Shown piece after piece: positions 55,877 through 64,000 of a stretch of DNA of 64,000 nucleotides (position 1 is its first letter; every line of letters starts with the position of its first letter). This DNA comes from an uncultured Gammaproteobacteria bacterium. GTDB taxonomy: Bacteria; Pseudomonadota; Gammaproteobacteria; HK1. The notes beneath the pieces are model-generated. The model ran no database searches. It was given only the letters and a program-made list of their open reading frames with translations, and had not been told where the DNA came from. Made by a program: the position numbers and the translations under genes. The stretch covers positions 1,798,001-1,862,000 of the forward strand of contig OY282353.1 of the NCBI GenBank assembly GCA_958295465.1, given 5' to 3'.

Positions 55877-56080
55877 ATGAAAGCCGGCATCCACCCCGAA
55901 TACGGTGAGATCACCGTGACCTGTAGCTGCGGAAACACGTTCAAGACCCGCTCGACCCTGACGGGTGAGCTTCAGCTCGAGATCTGCTCGCAGTGCCATC
56001 CGTTCTACACCGGCACCCAGAAGATCATGGACACCACGGGACGGGTCGACAAGTTCCGGCGCAGGTACGCGCGGACCTGA
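55877..56080 (+). CDS. rpmE: 50S ribosomal protein L31, zinc-binding form
   Basis: 67 residues. [20 protein letters not shown] with Cys16 and Cys18, and [14 protein letters not shown] with Cys37 and Cys40, give the C+ form that binds zinc. The [11 protein letters not shown] end is standard. Such forms are exchanged for a zinc-free paralogue in zinc starvation; none is seen here. Confidence 0.96.
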   Translation: MKAGIHPEYGEITVTCSCGNTFKTRSTLTGELQLEICSQCHPFYTGTQKIMDTTGRVDKFRRRYART

Positions 56081-56173
56081 ATTCATCCCCGAACGGCATC
56101 GCCCGGACGCCGTACTTCATGTGCGATCTGACCGGATACCGCCAACCGCATGAGGTCGGGGAGAAAATGGAGC

Positions 56174-56340
56174 TTATCCACACTTTCTGTGGATAAATTT
56201 GTGGACTAAAGCTCCGGGGCGCCCGTAAATTCGCGTGACAATTGGCCTTTTTACGGTTTTGCCAAAAAATCGACACGTTAAAAATATCGTTTCCAATCAA
56301 TGTGTTATTGGAAAAATAAAGCAATTTCCGGCCAAACGCG
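56174..56340. other. Paired DnaA boxes with AT-rich segment (oriC-like)
   Basis: TTATCCACA (56174–56182) and its exact complement TGTGGATAA (56188–56196) stand five bases apart; both are perfect DnaA-box consensus. A weaker TGTGGACTA follows at about 56200. The next 120 bases (56215–56335) are strikingly AT-rich for this genome, with T5, A6 and A5 runs, like a DNA unwinding element. No gene fits the segment. It lies in the 552-base rpmE–engB gap. It may be an origin or part of one, or a DnaA-titration site. Confidence 0.5.
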
Positions 56341-56558
56341 CGGCCCGCGACGGCGGTGAAGCGCGTCGATCGGATCGCATGTGCATGATTCGACTTCCAT
56401 TGTCCGCGGGGAATGAACTTTTCACGTCGCCGCGGTTCATCTGGGTTCAGAACGCCGGCGGCGGGAATCGACCGGGCTCCTCCGGGCCGCCGCCGCCGGC
56501 GGCTCCCGCTCCCCTCCTCGGGCGGGAGCCAGCCCGGCGGTGCACGCCGGAAACCATT

Positions 56559-56605
56559 CGCCCCGGCATGCTCCCTCCCCTCCAGCCGCCGGGGCGTTTT
56601 CTTTT
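56559..56605 (+). terminator. Plus-strand terminator in the rpmE–engB gap
   Basis: CGCCCCGGC (56559–56567) pairs with GCCGGGGCG (56588–56596), followed by TTTTCTTTT. The 20-base loop is long. It implies a plus-strand transcript across the AT-rich region or from rpmE. Another GC-rich hairpin lies at about 56491–56520. Confidence 0.55.
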
Positions 56606-56632
56606 CGGCGACTCGGCGCAAGGCCCGGCGCC

Positions 56633-57283
56633 TCATCCGAGCCAGGCATCCAGGCCCTCCGTCAGCTCCCGGTGGCCGATCTGCTTCGTGGCGGAGAACG
56701 CCATCGCACGCGCCGCGGCGCCGTACCCGGCGAGACCCCCGCGTACCTCGGCCACGACGGCGGCCCGGCGTCCGCGGGCGAGCTTGTCGGCCTTGGTGAG
56801 CACCGCAAGGACCGGACGGTCCGCGGCGCGGCACCAGTCGAGCAGGGCCGTGTCCAGTTCGGTGAGGGGGTGGCGGATGTCCATCAACACCACCACCCCG
56901 GCCAGCGACTCCCTCGATTCCAGGTACCGTCCGACGAGGGCGCCCCACTCCCGGCTCATCGAGCGGGGCACCTTGGCGTAGCCGTACCCCGGCAGGTCCA
57001 CGAGCCGGCGCCGCTCGTCGAGCGCGAAGAAGTTGATCAGCCGGGTGCGGCCGGGGGTCCGGCTGGTCCGGGCGAGGCGGCGCCGGCCGGTGAGCGCGTT
57101 GATGGCGCTCGACTTCCCTGCGTTCGACCGCCCCGCGAACGCCACCTCGCGGCCGCGGTCGGGCGGAAGGTCGCGGATGGCGGCGACGCTGACGAGGAAC
57201 CGGGCCTGGCGGTAGTCGACCGGCGATGCAGGCGCTCCGCGCGAATCCGGGAGCGAGTTGACCCCGTTTTCGTGCGTTGCCAT
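56633..57283 (-). CDS. engB: Ribosome-biogenesis GTP-binding protein EngB/YsxC
   Basis: 216 residues from ATG 57283. It is a small TRAFAC GTPase for 50S assembly. G1 FAGRSNAGKSSAINAL, G3 LVDLPGYGYAKVP, G4 VLTKADKLARG and G5 AFSATKQIGH are intact. SRTPGRTRLINFF is the switch I area. Slightly long at the N-terminus. It is divergent from the cytochrome c4 gene, the usual gammaproteobacterial pairing. Confidence 0.94.
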   Translation of the reverse strand: MATHENGVNSLPDSRGAPASPVDYRQARFLVSVAAIRDLPPDRGREVAFAGRSNAGKSSAINALTGRRRLARTSRTPGRTRLINFFALDERRRLVDLPGYGYAKVPRSMSREWGALVGRYLESRESLAGVVVLMDIRHPLTELDTALLDWCRAADRPVLAVLTKADKLARGRRAAVVAEVRGGLAGYGAAARAMAFSATKQIGHRELTEGLDAWLG

Positions 57284-57365
57284 ATAATCCGCCTCGTCTC
57301 GCAGCCCGCCTTTCACGTTTCGCCCGCGGCGAACCGTTTCATGGAATCATCCGGAGGAACCGGCC

Positions 57366-57968
57366 TTGAAGCAACGTCTGACCATGGTCCTGCTGTGCTC
57401 GGTGGTCTCGTTCAACATATTCGCCGGCGACCCGGCCGCGGGTGAGGCGAAGGCCGTGGTCTGCGCGAGCTGTCACGGGCCGGCCGGCAACAGCGTCAAT
57501 CCCGAGTGGCCGAAGCTCGCCGGCCAGCACGCCGGGTACACCGCAAAGCAGATCCACGACTTCAAGGCGGGCGCGACGCGCAGCAACGCGCTGATGGCGC
57601 CGATGATCGCGGGACTGTCCGATCGGGACATCGAGGACATCTCGGCCTACTACGCGGCGCAGTCGAGCACCGGCGGGTTCGCGAGCGAGGAGTTGCACGC
57701 ACTCGGCGAGCGCATCTACCGTGGCGGCAAGATGGAATCGGGGGTGCCGGCGTGCATCGCCTGCCACGGTCCCAGAGGCGCCGGCAACGACCCGGCGGGA
57801 TTCCCCCGCCTGGCCGGCCAGCATGCGACCTACACCGCGAAACAGCTCGAAGACTGGCGCACCGGGAATCGGGGGAACGACCCGAACGGGATGATGGCCG
57901 ACGCCGTGCGTTACCTCACCCCGCGGGAGACGAAGGCGGTCAGCGAGTACATCGCGGGTCTGCACTGA
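57366..57968 (+). CDS. Dihaem cytochrome c4
   Basis: 200 residues from TTG 57366 with GGAGG upstream. Signal peptide to about FAGD. Two class I haem domains: CASCHG (C33, C36, H37) and CIACHG (C130, C133, H134), each with an axial Met (NALMAPMIAGL, GMMADAVRYL) and a KLAGQHAGYTAKQI or RLAGQHATYTAKQL repeat. It is a periplasmic electron carrier to terminal oxidases. Standard length. Confidence 0.94.
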   Translation: MKQRLTMVLLCSVVSFNIFAGDPAAGEAKAVVCASCHGPAGNSVNPEWPKLAGQHAGYTAKQIHDFKAGATRSNALMAPMIAGLSDRDIEDISAYYAAQSSTGGFASEELHALGERIYRGGKMESGVPACIACHGPRGAGNDPAGFPRLAGQHATYTAKQLEDWRTGNRGNDPNGMMADAVRYLTPRETKAVSEYIAGLH

Positions 57969-58462
57969 GCCCCGGCGGAGCAGGGACGGCCCCGCACGGC
58001 CCCGGCGCGCGGGGCATCGGTTCGCTCCGACCGGCGGCGCAGGAGGCGCGGCATCACATTCGCAACGGCAACCGATCACCTGCGAATTGGCCGGCGAATC
58101 GCTGTTTCGCCAGCGACGAGAAGCAGGGGTCGGGTTCGGCGGCAAAGGCATTCCGGCCCATCTCGACGGCAGCGACCGACGCGGTGCACAAACCACCGAA
58201 CGGCTCCCGGATCGTGTCGCCTTGCGGAGATTGCCGGAAGTCGCGCCGAATGAGCGCCGATTGGCCCACGCTCGGGCATCGCCCCTGTCTCGACGCCAAC
58301 CTCTATCCGAAGACCGAATGCATGGCGGGAACGCCCGTGTTCCCAGGGCCCGCCTGCTCTCGGCACACCGCGTCAATCCGAACGGCTTGACGATGCCGGC
58401 GCGAGCCTCGGCCTTGCGCTCGGCGCTGATAGAATCGTCCCGTCCCGGCGACGGAATCCTCC
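57969..58462. other. Gene-free spacer with a dispersed repeat at 58325–58347
   Basis: 494 bases without a recognisable gene, although several frames are open on both strands. A GCGGGAACGCCCGTGTTCCC repeat (58325) belongs to the family also seen at 21573 and 54065. The thrC promoter should lie at the right end; no consensus was found. Confidence 0.45.
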
Positions 58463-59872
58463 ATGCGCTACGTCAGCACCCGCGGTCGCGCCCCGGTCCT
58501 CGATTTCGAAGACGTGCTCCTCGCGGGGCTCGCCGCGGACGGCGGCCTCTACGTCCCCGAGCGGTGGCCGGAGTTCAGCCGGGACGAGCTGGCCTCGTTT
58601 CGCGGCCGTGACTACCCGGAGGTCGCGCACGCGGTCATCTCCCGCTTCACCGGCGACGCCATCGAGACGGCGAAGCTCCGCTCGATCGTCGACGCCGCGT
58701 ACGCCGGGTTCGGGCACGCCGCGGTGGCCCCGCTCGCGCAGCTCGGGCCGAGCCACTGGCTGCTGGAGCTGTTCCACGGGCCGACCCTCGCGTTCAAGGA
58801 CGTCGCGCTGCAAGTGCTGGGCCGGCTCTACGACCACGTGCTGGAGCGGCACGACGCGCACGTCACCATCGTCGGCGCCACCTCGGGAGACACCGGCTCC
58901 GCCGCCATCGAAGCCGTCAAGGGGCGCGAGCGGGTCTCGATCTTCATCCTCCATCCGGCGGGGCGCGTCTCGGAGGTCCAGCGCCGGCAGATGACCACGG
59001 TCGGCGCCGGCAACGTTCACAACATCGCGATCGAGGGGACCTTCGACGACTGCCAGGCGATGCTCAAGGCGATGTTCAACGACCCCGGATTCCGCGACGA
59101 GCTCCGGCTCTCGGGGGTGAACTCGATCAACTGGGCGCGCATCGTCCCCCAGGTCGTCTACTACGTCACCGCCGCCGCCGCCTTGGGCGGCCCCGACGTT
59201 CCCGTCTCGTTCTCGGTGCCTTCGGGAAACTTCGGCGACGTGTTCGCCGGCTTCGTGGCGCAGCGGATGGGCCTGCCGGTCGAGCGGCTGGTGGTGGCGA
59301 GCAACGAGAACGACATCCTCACCCGAGCGCTGACCACCGGAGACCACCGGCTCACCGAGGTGACGCCGACGTTGTCGCCGTCGATGGACATCCAGGTCTC
59401 CAGCAACTTCGAGCGGCTGCTGTTCGAGATGCACGACCGGGACGCGGAGTACACCGCCGGACTGATGCGCCAGCTCGCCGAGCATCGCGCGTTCCGGATC
59501 GGGGACGATGCCGCGGCCACCGTCCGGTCGCTGTTCCACGCCGGCCGGTGCAGCGAATCGGAGACGCTGGAGACGATCGCCGCGGTCCATCGCGACACCG
59601 GCATGGTCATCGACCCGCATACCGCGGTCGGCGTGGCGGTCGCGGGGCGGCTGCGGGGGCCTCGGGGGATCCCGATGGTCACCCTCGCCACCGCCCACCC
59701 CGCGAAGTTCCCCGATGCGGTGGAGCGCGCGATCGGGATCCGTCCCGCCCTCCCCGATCGCCTCGCCGGCCTGTACGAGCGCGAAGAACGCTGCACGATG
59801 CTGCCGAACGACCTGCCGGCGGTGATGGACCACATCCGCGAGCACGCCGCGGCGGGGGCGGTCGGGGGCTGA
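58463..59872 (+). CDS. thrC: Threonine synthase
   Basis: 469 residues, the long gammaproteobacterial form. It converts O-phosphohomoserine to threonine. It starts MRYVSTRGRAPVLDFEDVLL; the PLP lysine is in HGPTLAFKDVALQVLG; GATSGDTGSAAIEAVKGRE is the phosphate loop, and VPSGNFGDVFAGFVAQRMGL is conserved. C-terminal TLATAHPAKFPDAVE is typical. thrA and thrB are not adjacent. Confidence 0.95.
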   Translation: MRYVSTRGRAPVLDFEDVLLAGLAADGGLYVPERWPEFSRDELASFRGRDYPEVAHAVISRFTGDAIETAKLRSIVDAAYAGFGHAAVAPLAQLGPSHWLLELFHGPTLAFKDVALQVLGRLYDHVLERHDAHVTIVGATSGDTGSAAIEAVKGRERVSIFILHPAGRVSEVQRRQMTTVGAGNVHNIAIEGTFDDCQAMLKAMFNDPGFRDELRLSGVNSINWARIVPQVVYYVTAAAALGGPDVPVSFSVPSGNFGDVFAGFVAQRMGLPVERLVVASNENDILTRALTTGDHRLTEVTPTLSPSMDIQVSSNFERLLFEMHDRDAEYTAGLMRQLAEHRAFRIGDDAAATVRSLFHAGRCSESETLETIAAVHRDTGMVIDPHTAVGVAVAGRLRGPRGIPMVTLATAHPAKFPDAVERAIGIRPALPDRLAGLYEREERCTMLPNDLPAVMDHIREHAAAGAVGG

Positions 59873-60231
59873 CGTTCCTGCCTGCCAGGATCACCCGCCG
59901 ACGACTCTTCGTTCCCCCCCGTGACCGCGCGGCAACCAACCGCGTGCGGCGATCCCCGGGAACCGATGGGAGCAATTCCCGCTATACGCGAGAACCTCCG
60001 AAGATCCGCCATGATCGGGCGTTCCGGCCATTGGAATCGGCGCGACACCGTGTCGTGACGTCGCGTGCCAGGGCGTGAGCGGGAATTGCTGAACCAATGG
60101 CGGTTCCACTCGATGCAGTCCATCGAGAACAGGGGCGAGTTGCGGAAGTCGGGTTGTCGCCGGCATGGCCCGGCTTCTCTCCGGCGGAGCCGGACGAAGC
60201 CGGAGCCGATGATCGGACCGGGATGCCCGGG
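59873..60231. other. Gene-free spacer, REP-like near 60178–60210
   Basis: 359 bases with no gene recognised. A CTCCGGCGGAGCCGGACGAA segment resembles the GGCTsCGCCGG repeats at 46.4 kb and could form a hairpin between the convergent thrC and nuclease genes, serving both as a stop. Confidence 0.4.
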
Positions 60232-61392
60232 TCAGAAGAGATCGACGGCGATGGGGCAGTGGTCGGAGGGCAGCCCGCGGCGCGGGTCCGCGTCCGCATC
60301 GGTCCACACGATCTGCCGGAAGGACCCCGCGTCCACCCGCTTCCAGGCGTGCGCGCCGAACACGAAGAAGTCGATCGGGTAGCGGTGGTGGCGTGACGTC
60401 CCGCGCCAGCAGGCGGGGTCGCGACCCGCCGACAGCCGGTGAAGCCCGAGCCCCGGCGGGTCACCGTCGTCGATGGCCTCCCACAAGTGATCGCGCCGCC
60501 CGTATCGGTCCATGGCGCGGTTGAAATCGCCCAGCACCACGAACGGCGCCCCCTCGCGCCAGCGGGCGTCGATCCATGTTTCGAGGGGCGCGGCCTGCCG
60601 GGCGAGCTTGCGGCAGTGCCGGCCGCGGGGGTCCGCCAGACTCTTGCTGAAACACTTCGATTTGAGATGGACGTTGAGCAGCCGAAGCCTTCGTCCCTCC
60701 CGCGAAACCATGAGATCGACACCCCACCGGAGCTGGTAGCGAGCGTTGGAGTCGAGCCCGAGCGCCTCGTGATCGCGCTTTACGACCTGGTCGAACCGCC
60801 CCTTGCGCACCGCGAATCCGTTGTAGATGTCGTCATAGCGCGAGTCGTAGCGCCCCGAAAAATGGAGCGAGTAGTCGCGAGGCGGGAAGACCCGGGCCGC
60901 GGCGCGGGGTCCGTTGACCTCCTGGAAGGCAATCACGTCCGCGTTGAGGGCGCGGGCGTAGCGGGCCAGCGTCCGATAGTCCTCGTCGCTCCGGGCCGCC
61001 GCGCCGCGCCACAACGCACCGCCGGTTCGCCAGTGCAGCCGGTTGAGGTTCCAGGTCGCGATCCGGATCCATTCGGCGGGAGCGGGCGGCGTCCTGACCG
61101 GCGGCGGGTTCGCGGCATCGGCTGGCGTTCGTGCAGCGCCGGGAGCCGCTTCGCCGCCGGGCTGCCCGCCGTCCCCACTCCCCCCTTCCCGGTATTCGCT
61201 CGCGCAGCCGGGCCGGCTCGCACCCGCCCGATGGCAATGACAGGCGCCGCTCGCCCGGTGGTTGTGGCAGCCGTCCGCCGCCATCCCCCCGGGGTGGGCC
61301 GGCGCACCCACCGGCGCCAGCAGCACAACCAGGGTGAGGCACCCCGGCAGCAGAGCCCGGAGGCGCCCTCCCGGCCGGCGCGTCCGACCCAT
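60232..61392 (-). CDS. Exported endonuclease/exonuclease/phosphatase-family protein with a His-rich YHYH-like segment
   Basis: 386 residues from ATG 61392. A hydrophobic signal segment (about 10–32) ends at APAHP. A Cys/His-rich HPGGMAADGCHNHRASGACH segment (about 33–55) resembles the calcium/metal 'YHYH' motif seen in secreted nucleases. A Pro/Ala linker follows. The EEP domain starts at about 110: IRIATWNLNRLHWR, VIAFQEVNGPRAA, LLNVHLKSKCF, FVVLGDFNRAMDRYG and LPSDHCPIAVDLF, with all catalytic Glu, Asp, Asn and His positions. It is likely a secreted or periplasmic nuclease or phosphatase. Substrate unknown. Confidence 0.8.
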   Translation of the reverse strand: MGRTRRPGGRLRALLPGCLTLVVLLAPVGAPAHPGGMAADGCHNHRASGACHCHRAGASRPGCASEYREGGSGDGGQPGGEAAPGAARTPADAANPPPVRTPPAPAEWIRIATWNLNRLHWRTGGALWRGAAARSDEDYRTLARYARALNADVIAFQEVNGPRAAARVFPPRDYSLHFSGRYDSRYDDIYNGFAVRKGRFDQVVKRDHEALGLDSNARYQLRWGVDLMVSREGRRLRLLNVHLKSKCFSKSLADPRGRHCRKLARQAAPLETWIDARWREGAPFVVLGDFNRAMDRYGRRDHLWEAIDDGDPPGLGLHRLSAGRDPACWRGTSRHHRYPIDFFVFGAHAWKRVDAGSFRQIVWTDADADPRRGLPSDHCPIAVDLF

Positions 61393-61457
61393 GACCGTGT
61401 TCAACCCGCCCCCGCGGTGGCGTGCTCTCGATGACGGCGCATCGCCACCGCATGCGG

Positions 61458-61847
61458 TTACCCCTTCGCCGCCCAGGCCTCCACCTCGATGAGCATGTCG
61501 GGCTGCGCGAGGCCGTCGATGACGAGCAGCGTCGAGGCCGGGAGCACGTCGCCGCCGAGCATCTCGGCGCGCGCTACGCGATACTCCTCGATCAGTCGTG
61601 ACTCGGTGACGTACACCACGAGCTTGACCAGATCCTCCTTGTGCATCCCGTTCGCGCGGAGGCAGGCGAGGATGTTGCGAAACACCTGCACGGCCTGCCC
61701 GCGCATGCCGGCCCGGAGCTTGCCCTTCGCATCGACCCCCACCTGTCCCGAGAGAACGAGCCAGGTGGCGTTCGGCGGCACCGTGACCGTGTGTGAATAT
61801 GCGCCGAGCGGCGGATGGACCTGCTTGGGATTGTTGAACTCGTTCAT
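61458..61847 (-). CDS. RidA/YjgF/UK114-family protein
   Basis: 129 residues from ATG 61847, with a perfect AAGGAGGAG site. Trimeric chorismate-mutase-like fold; RidA members hydrolyse reactive enamines. LVLSGQVGVDAKGKLRAGMR, QAVQVFRNILACL and LLVIDGLAQPDMLIEVEAWA are typical. The usual catalytic Arg region is replaced by ESRLIEEYRVARAEMLGGDV, so true RidA activity is uncertain. It is divergent from the CoxL-like gene. Confidence 0.85.
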   Translation of the reverse strand: MNEFNNPKQVHPPLGAYSHTVTVPPNATWLVLSGQVGVDAKGKLRAGMRGQAVQVFRNILACLRANGMHKEDLVKLVVYVTESRLIEEYRVARAEMLGGDVLPASTLLVIDGLAQPDMLIEVEAWAAKG

Positions 61848-62076
61848 GCGGCTCCTCCTTCAGGGCGATACCGGTCGGCGGCCATCCGCCTTCCCCGGCG
61901 GCTCCTCCCGGCACCATCGACGTCCGTATCCGCATCGTGCAGCACGAGGGGCGGGTCCACAATGCCCCTCCTTCAGGCTCGTCTCGTTCGACAAGACCTC
62001 GAATGGACTCCCTCCGGCGAGGTCATCAGAATCGGACGCCCGCGGCGTCTGCGCGCCGGCTGCCGGGGAGCGGGTC

Positions 62077-64000
62077 ATGAGCAGGGGTTGGATCGGACGC
62101 CGGGTCCTCCGCAAGGAGGATCACCGTTTTCTCACCGGTCACGGTCGCTTCACCGACGATCTCGCCGACATCGGCGCCGTCTGGGCGACAATGGTGCGCT
62201 CACCGCATCCGCATGCGCGGATCCTCGACGTCGACACTTCGCAAGCCCGGGCGATGGACGGCGTGCTCGCGGTGCTCACCGGCCGGGACGTCGAAGGGAA
62301 AATCGCCCCGGTACCGAGCCTGGCCCGGACCGCACCCTTCGCGCGGCTGAACCGCGACGGCTCGCCGATGCCCGATCCCTGCCAACCGGCCCTCGCGATG
62401 TCCAAGGTGCGGTACGCGGGCGAGCCGGTGGCCGTCGTGGTCGCCGAGGCCGAAGCAGCGGCGCGCGACGCGGCCGAGGCGGTCGCCGTCGAGTACGAGC
62501 CGCTGCCGGCGGTGATCGCCTACGAGCAGGCGCGCGCCCCGGACACCCCGGTGTGGGACGAGATCCCCGGCAATATCACCTTCGATCGGGAGCAGGGCGA
62601 CCGCGAGGCCACCGACGCCGCATTCGCGGCGGCGGTGCACGTGGTGGAGCTGACCGTCGCGAACAACCGGGTCACCCCGGTGTTCCTCGAACCCCGCTCC
62701 GCCATCGCGAGCCACGACGCCGGGACCGGCGCCTGGACCCTGACCCTGGGATGCCAGACCGCGCACGGTATGCGCGGGATCCTCGCGGGTATGCTGGGCA
62801 TCGAACCCGAGCGCCTGCGCGTCGTCGTACCGGACATGGGCGGCGGCTTCGGGGCGCGGGGGACGCCGTATCCCGAGTTCGCGCTGATCCTCGCGGCGGC
62901 GCAACGCACCGGCAGGACCGTGCGCTGGACCGCGACCCGCGCCGAAAGCTTCCTCACCGATGCGCAGTCACGCGATCACCTGCTGCACGGCGCCCTCGCG
63001 ATGGACGCGGAAGGGCGGTTCACCGCGATGCGCGCGCTCGTCGAGTGGCGTCACGGCGCCTACGTCACCCCGCGCGGCTTCGCGACCATGACCGACTACC
63101 TGATCCCCACCATCGGGGGGCCGTACCGCATCCCCGCCGGCTACATCGAGATGCACGGCTACTCGAGCAACACCACGCCGGTGGCCGCGTACCGCGGGAT
63201 CGGGCGGGTGGAGTCGAGCTACCTCACCGAATCGCTGGTGGATGCCGCCGCCGCCACGACCGGTATCGACCGGATCGAGCTCAGGCGGCGCAATCTCGTC
63301 GCGCCGCGGGAGATGCCGTGGACCGCGCCCGGCGGCTGCGTCTATCACGGCGGCGATTTCCGGGCGAACCTGGACCGCGCCGCCGATGCCATCGACATGG
63401 CGGGATTCGGAGCTCGGCGCGCGGAGTCGGCCCGGCGCGGGCGGCTACGCGGCATCGCGGCGACCCCCTACGTCGAGAACGACGGCGGCGCCCCGGCCGA
63501 CTACGCGAAGGTCGAAGCCCATCCCGACGGCACCGTCACGGTGTTCGCCGGGACCCAGAACTTCGGGATGGGGCACGAGACGGTGTACGCCCAGATCGCG
63601 GCCGATCGGCTCGGCATCGACTTCGACGCGGTGCGCTTCGTCGATGGCGATACCGCGAGGGTGAAGGAGGGATTCGGATCACACGGCTCCCGTTCCATGC
63701 GAATCGGGGGAACCGCGTGCGTGATGGGCGCGGACGCCATGATCGAGCGTGGGCGCGGGCTCGCCGCCGAGATGCTGGAGGCGGCGAGCGCCGACGTCGG
63801 GTACGACGCCGGCGTATTCAGCGTCGAAGGCACCAACCGCTCCGTCACCCTTGCCGAGGTCGCGGGATTCGCGGCCGGGCGCGGCGAGGCGCTGAACGGC
63901 GAGCGGCTCTTCACCACCGGGCGCGGCTCCCTCGGCAACGGCGCCGCCGCCTGCGAGGTGGAGATCGACCCGGAGACCGGGGCGGTCGCCATCGTCCGCT
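62077..64000 (+). CDS. Xanthine dehydrogenase/CoxL-family molybdenum hydroxylase large subunit (3' end outside window)
   Basis: 641 codons are visible from ATG 62077; the frame is open to the window end, about 120–150 residues short of family length. It starts WIGRRVLRKEDHRFLTGHGR then FTDD, the typical start of CoxL-like proteins. Substrate/cofactor segments are FLEPRSAIASHD, DMGGGFGARGTPYPEFALIL, and VAAYRGIGRVESSYLTESLV. The loop reads AYRGxGR, as in form II proteins, not AYxCSFR of true CO dehydrogenase, so CO oxidation is unlikely. GTQNFGMGHETVYAQIAADR contacts molybdopterin. The catalytic Glu would lie beyond the edge. Partner FAD and Fe-S subunits are not visible. Confidence 0.85.
   Translation, partial: MSRGWIGRRVLRKEDHRFLTGHGRFTDDLADIGAVWATMVRSPHPHARILDVDTSQARAMDGVLAVLTGRDVEGKIAPVPSLARTAPFARLNRDGSPMPDPCQPALAMSKVRYAGEPVAVVVAEAEAAARDAAEAVAVEYEPLPAVIAYEQARAPDTPVWDEIPGNITFDREQGDREATDAAFAAAVHVVELTVANNRVTPVFLEPRSAIASHDAGTGAWTLTLGCQTAHGMRGILAGMLGIEPERLRVVVPDMGGGFGARGTPYPEFALILAAAQRTGRTVRWTATRAESFLTDAQSRDHLLHGALAMDAEGRFTAMRALVEWRHGAYVTPRGFATMTDYLIPTIGGPYRIPAGYIEMHGYSSNTTPVAAYRGIGRVESSYLTESLVDAAAATTGIDRIELRRRNLVAPREMPWTAPGGCVYHGGDFRANLDRAADAIDMAGFGARRAESARRGRLRGIAATPYVENDGGAPADYAKVEAHPDGTVTVFAGTQNFGMGHETVYAQIAADRLGIDFDAVRFVDGDTARVKEGFGSHGSRSMRIGGTACVMGADAMIERGRGLAAEMLEAASADVGYDAGVFSVEGTNRSVTLAEVAGFAAGRGEALNGERLFTTGRGSLGNGAAACEVEIDPETGAVAIVR

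Noticed and set aside
62077-64000. Form I aerobic CO dehydrogenase (coxL)
   Set aside because: The active-site loop reads AYRGxGR and not AYxCSFR, so only a CoxL-family hydroxylase is claimed.

Overview
This 64 kb window is high-GC chromosomal DNA from a gammaproteobacterium. The evidence is gene order: tlpA–aroQ–accB–accC–(prmA)–dusB–fis–purH–purD, fxsA–groS–groL, engB beside a dihaem cytochrome c4, and prmC–moeB. No rRNA, tRNA, CRISPR array, prophage or intact insertion sequence was seen. The species cannot be named from this. The mix of compatible-solute uptake, alpha-ketoglutarate dioxygenases, a CoxL-like hydroxylase and many decayed genes would suit a marine or host-associated lineage, but that is inference.

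Region 1 (1–13.3 kb) is accessory. It holds the end of a DarG-like antitoxin fused to a ComEA-type helix-hairpin-helix domain, a ParD/RelB-like addiction protein, and a glutathione S-transferase whose catalytic cysteine position is an in-frame TGA followed by a SECIS-like hairpin. It also holds divergent D-amino-acid aminotransferase and alanine racemase genes, a luciferase-like oxidoreductase, an SNF2–SWIM helicase, a Mug/TDG-type glycosylase, glnB, and two Uma2-type genes (one only a C-terminal piece).

Region 2 (13.3–28.7 kb) is mainly housekeeping: leuC, purine genes purD and purH, a fis gene encoding two tandem Fis domains, dusB, a remnant of prmA in its canonical place, accC, accB, aroQ, tlpA, fxsA, and groSL under a sigma70 promoter with a CIRCE operator. 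It ends with an MrpD/NuoL-like antiporter subunit and a coupled small membrane protein.

Region 3 (29–47.6 kb) is a catabolic island. Minus-strand PhyH dioxygenase, SDR and GMC oxidoreductase genes face a plus-strand run: EutA-like racemase, M24 hydrolase, EhuB-like binding protein, second AMDase-family enzyme, two permeases, second binding protein and an F420-type iron-sulfur protein. A DoeB-like deacylase and an aminotransferase then diverge from ehuC–ehuD–ehuA and a GntR/FCD regulator. Both divergent promoters carry the same AT-rich palindrome. Together these suggest regulated import and breakdown of an ectoine-like or related N-acyl diamino compound, with two transporter cores sharing one ATPase. 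A 73-bp tandem repeat lies inside the island, and a chimeric partial copy of the island lies at its right edge.

Region 4 (47.6–64 kb) is housekeeping again: argC, a DMT exporter, tauD–prmC, moeB, xth, ubiD, rpmE, an AT-rich segment with paired DnaA boxes, engB, cytochrome c4, thrC, a secreted-type nuclease/phosphatase, a RidA protein and the start of a CoxL-like molybdenum hydroxylase. Gene remnants occur throughout the spacers, so the genome appears to be losing genes.
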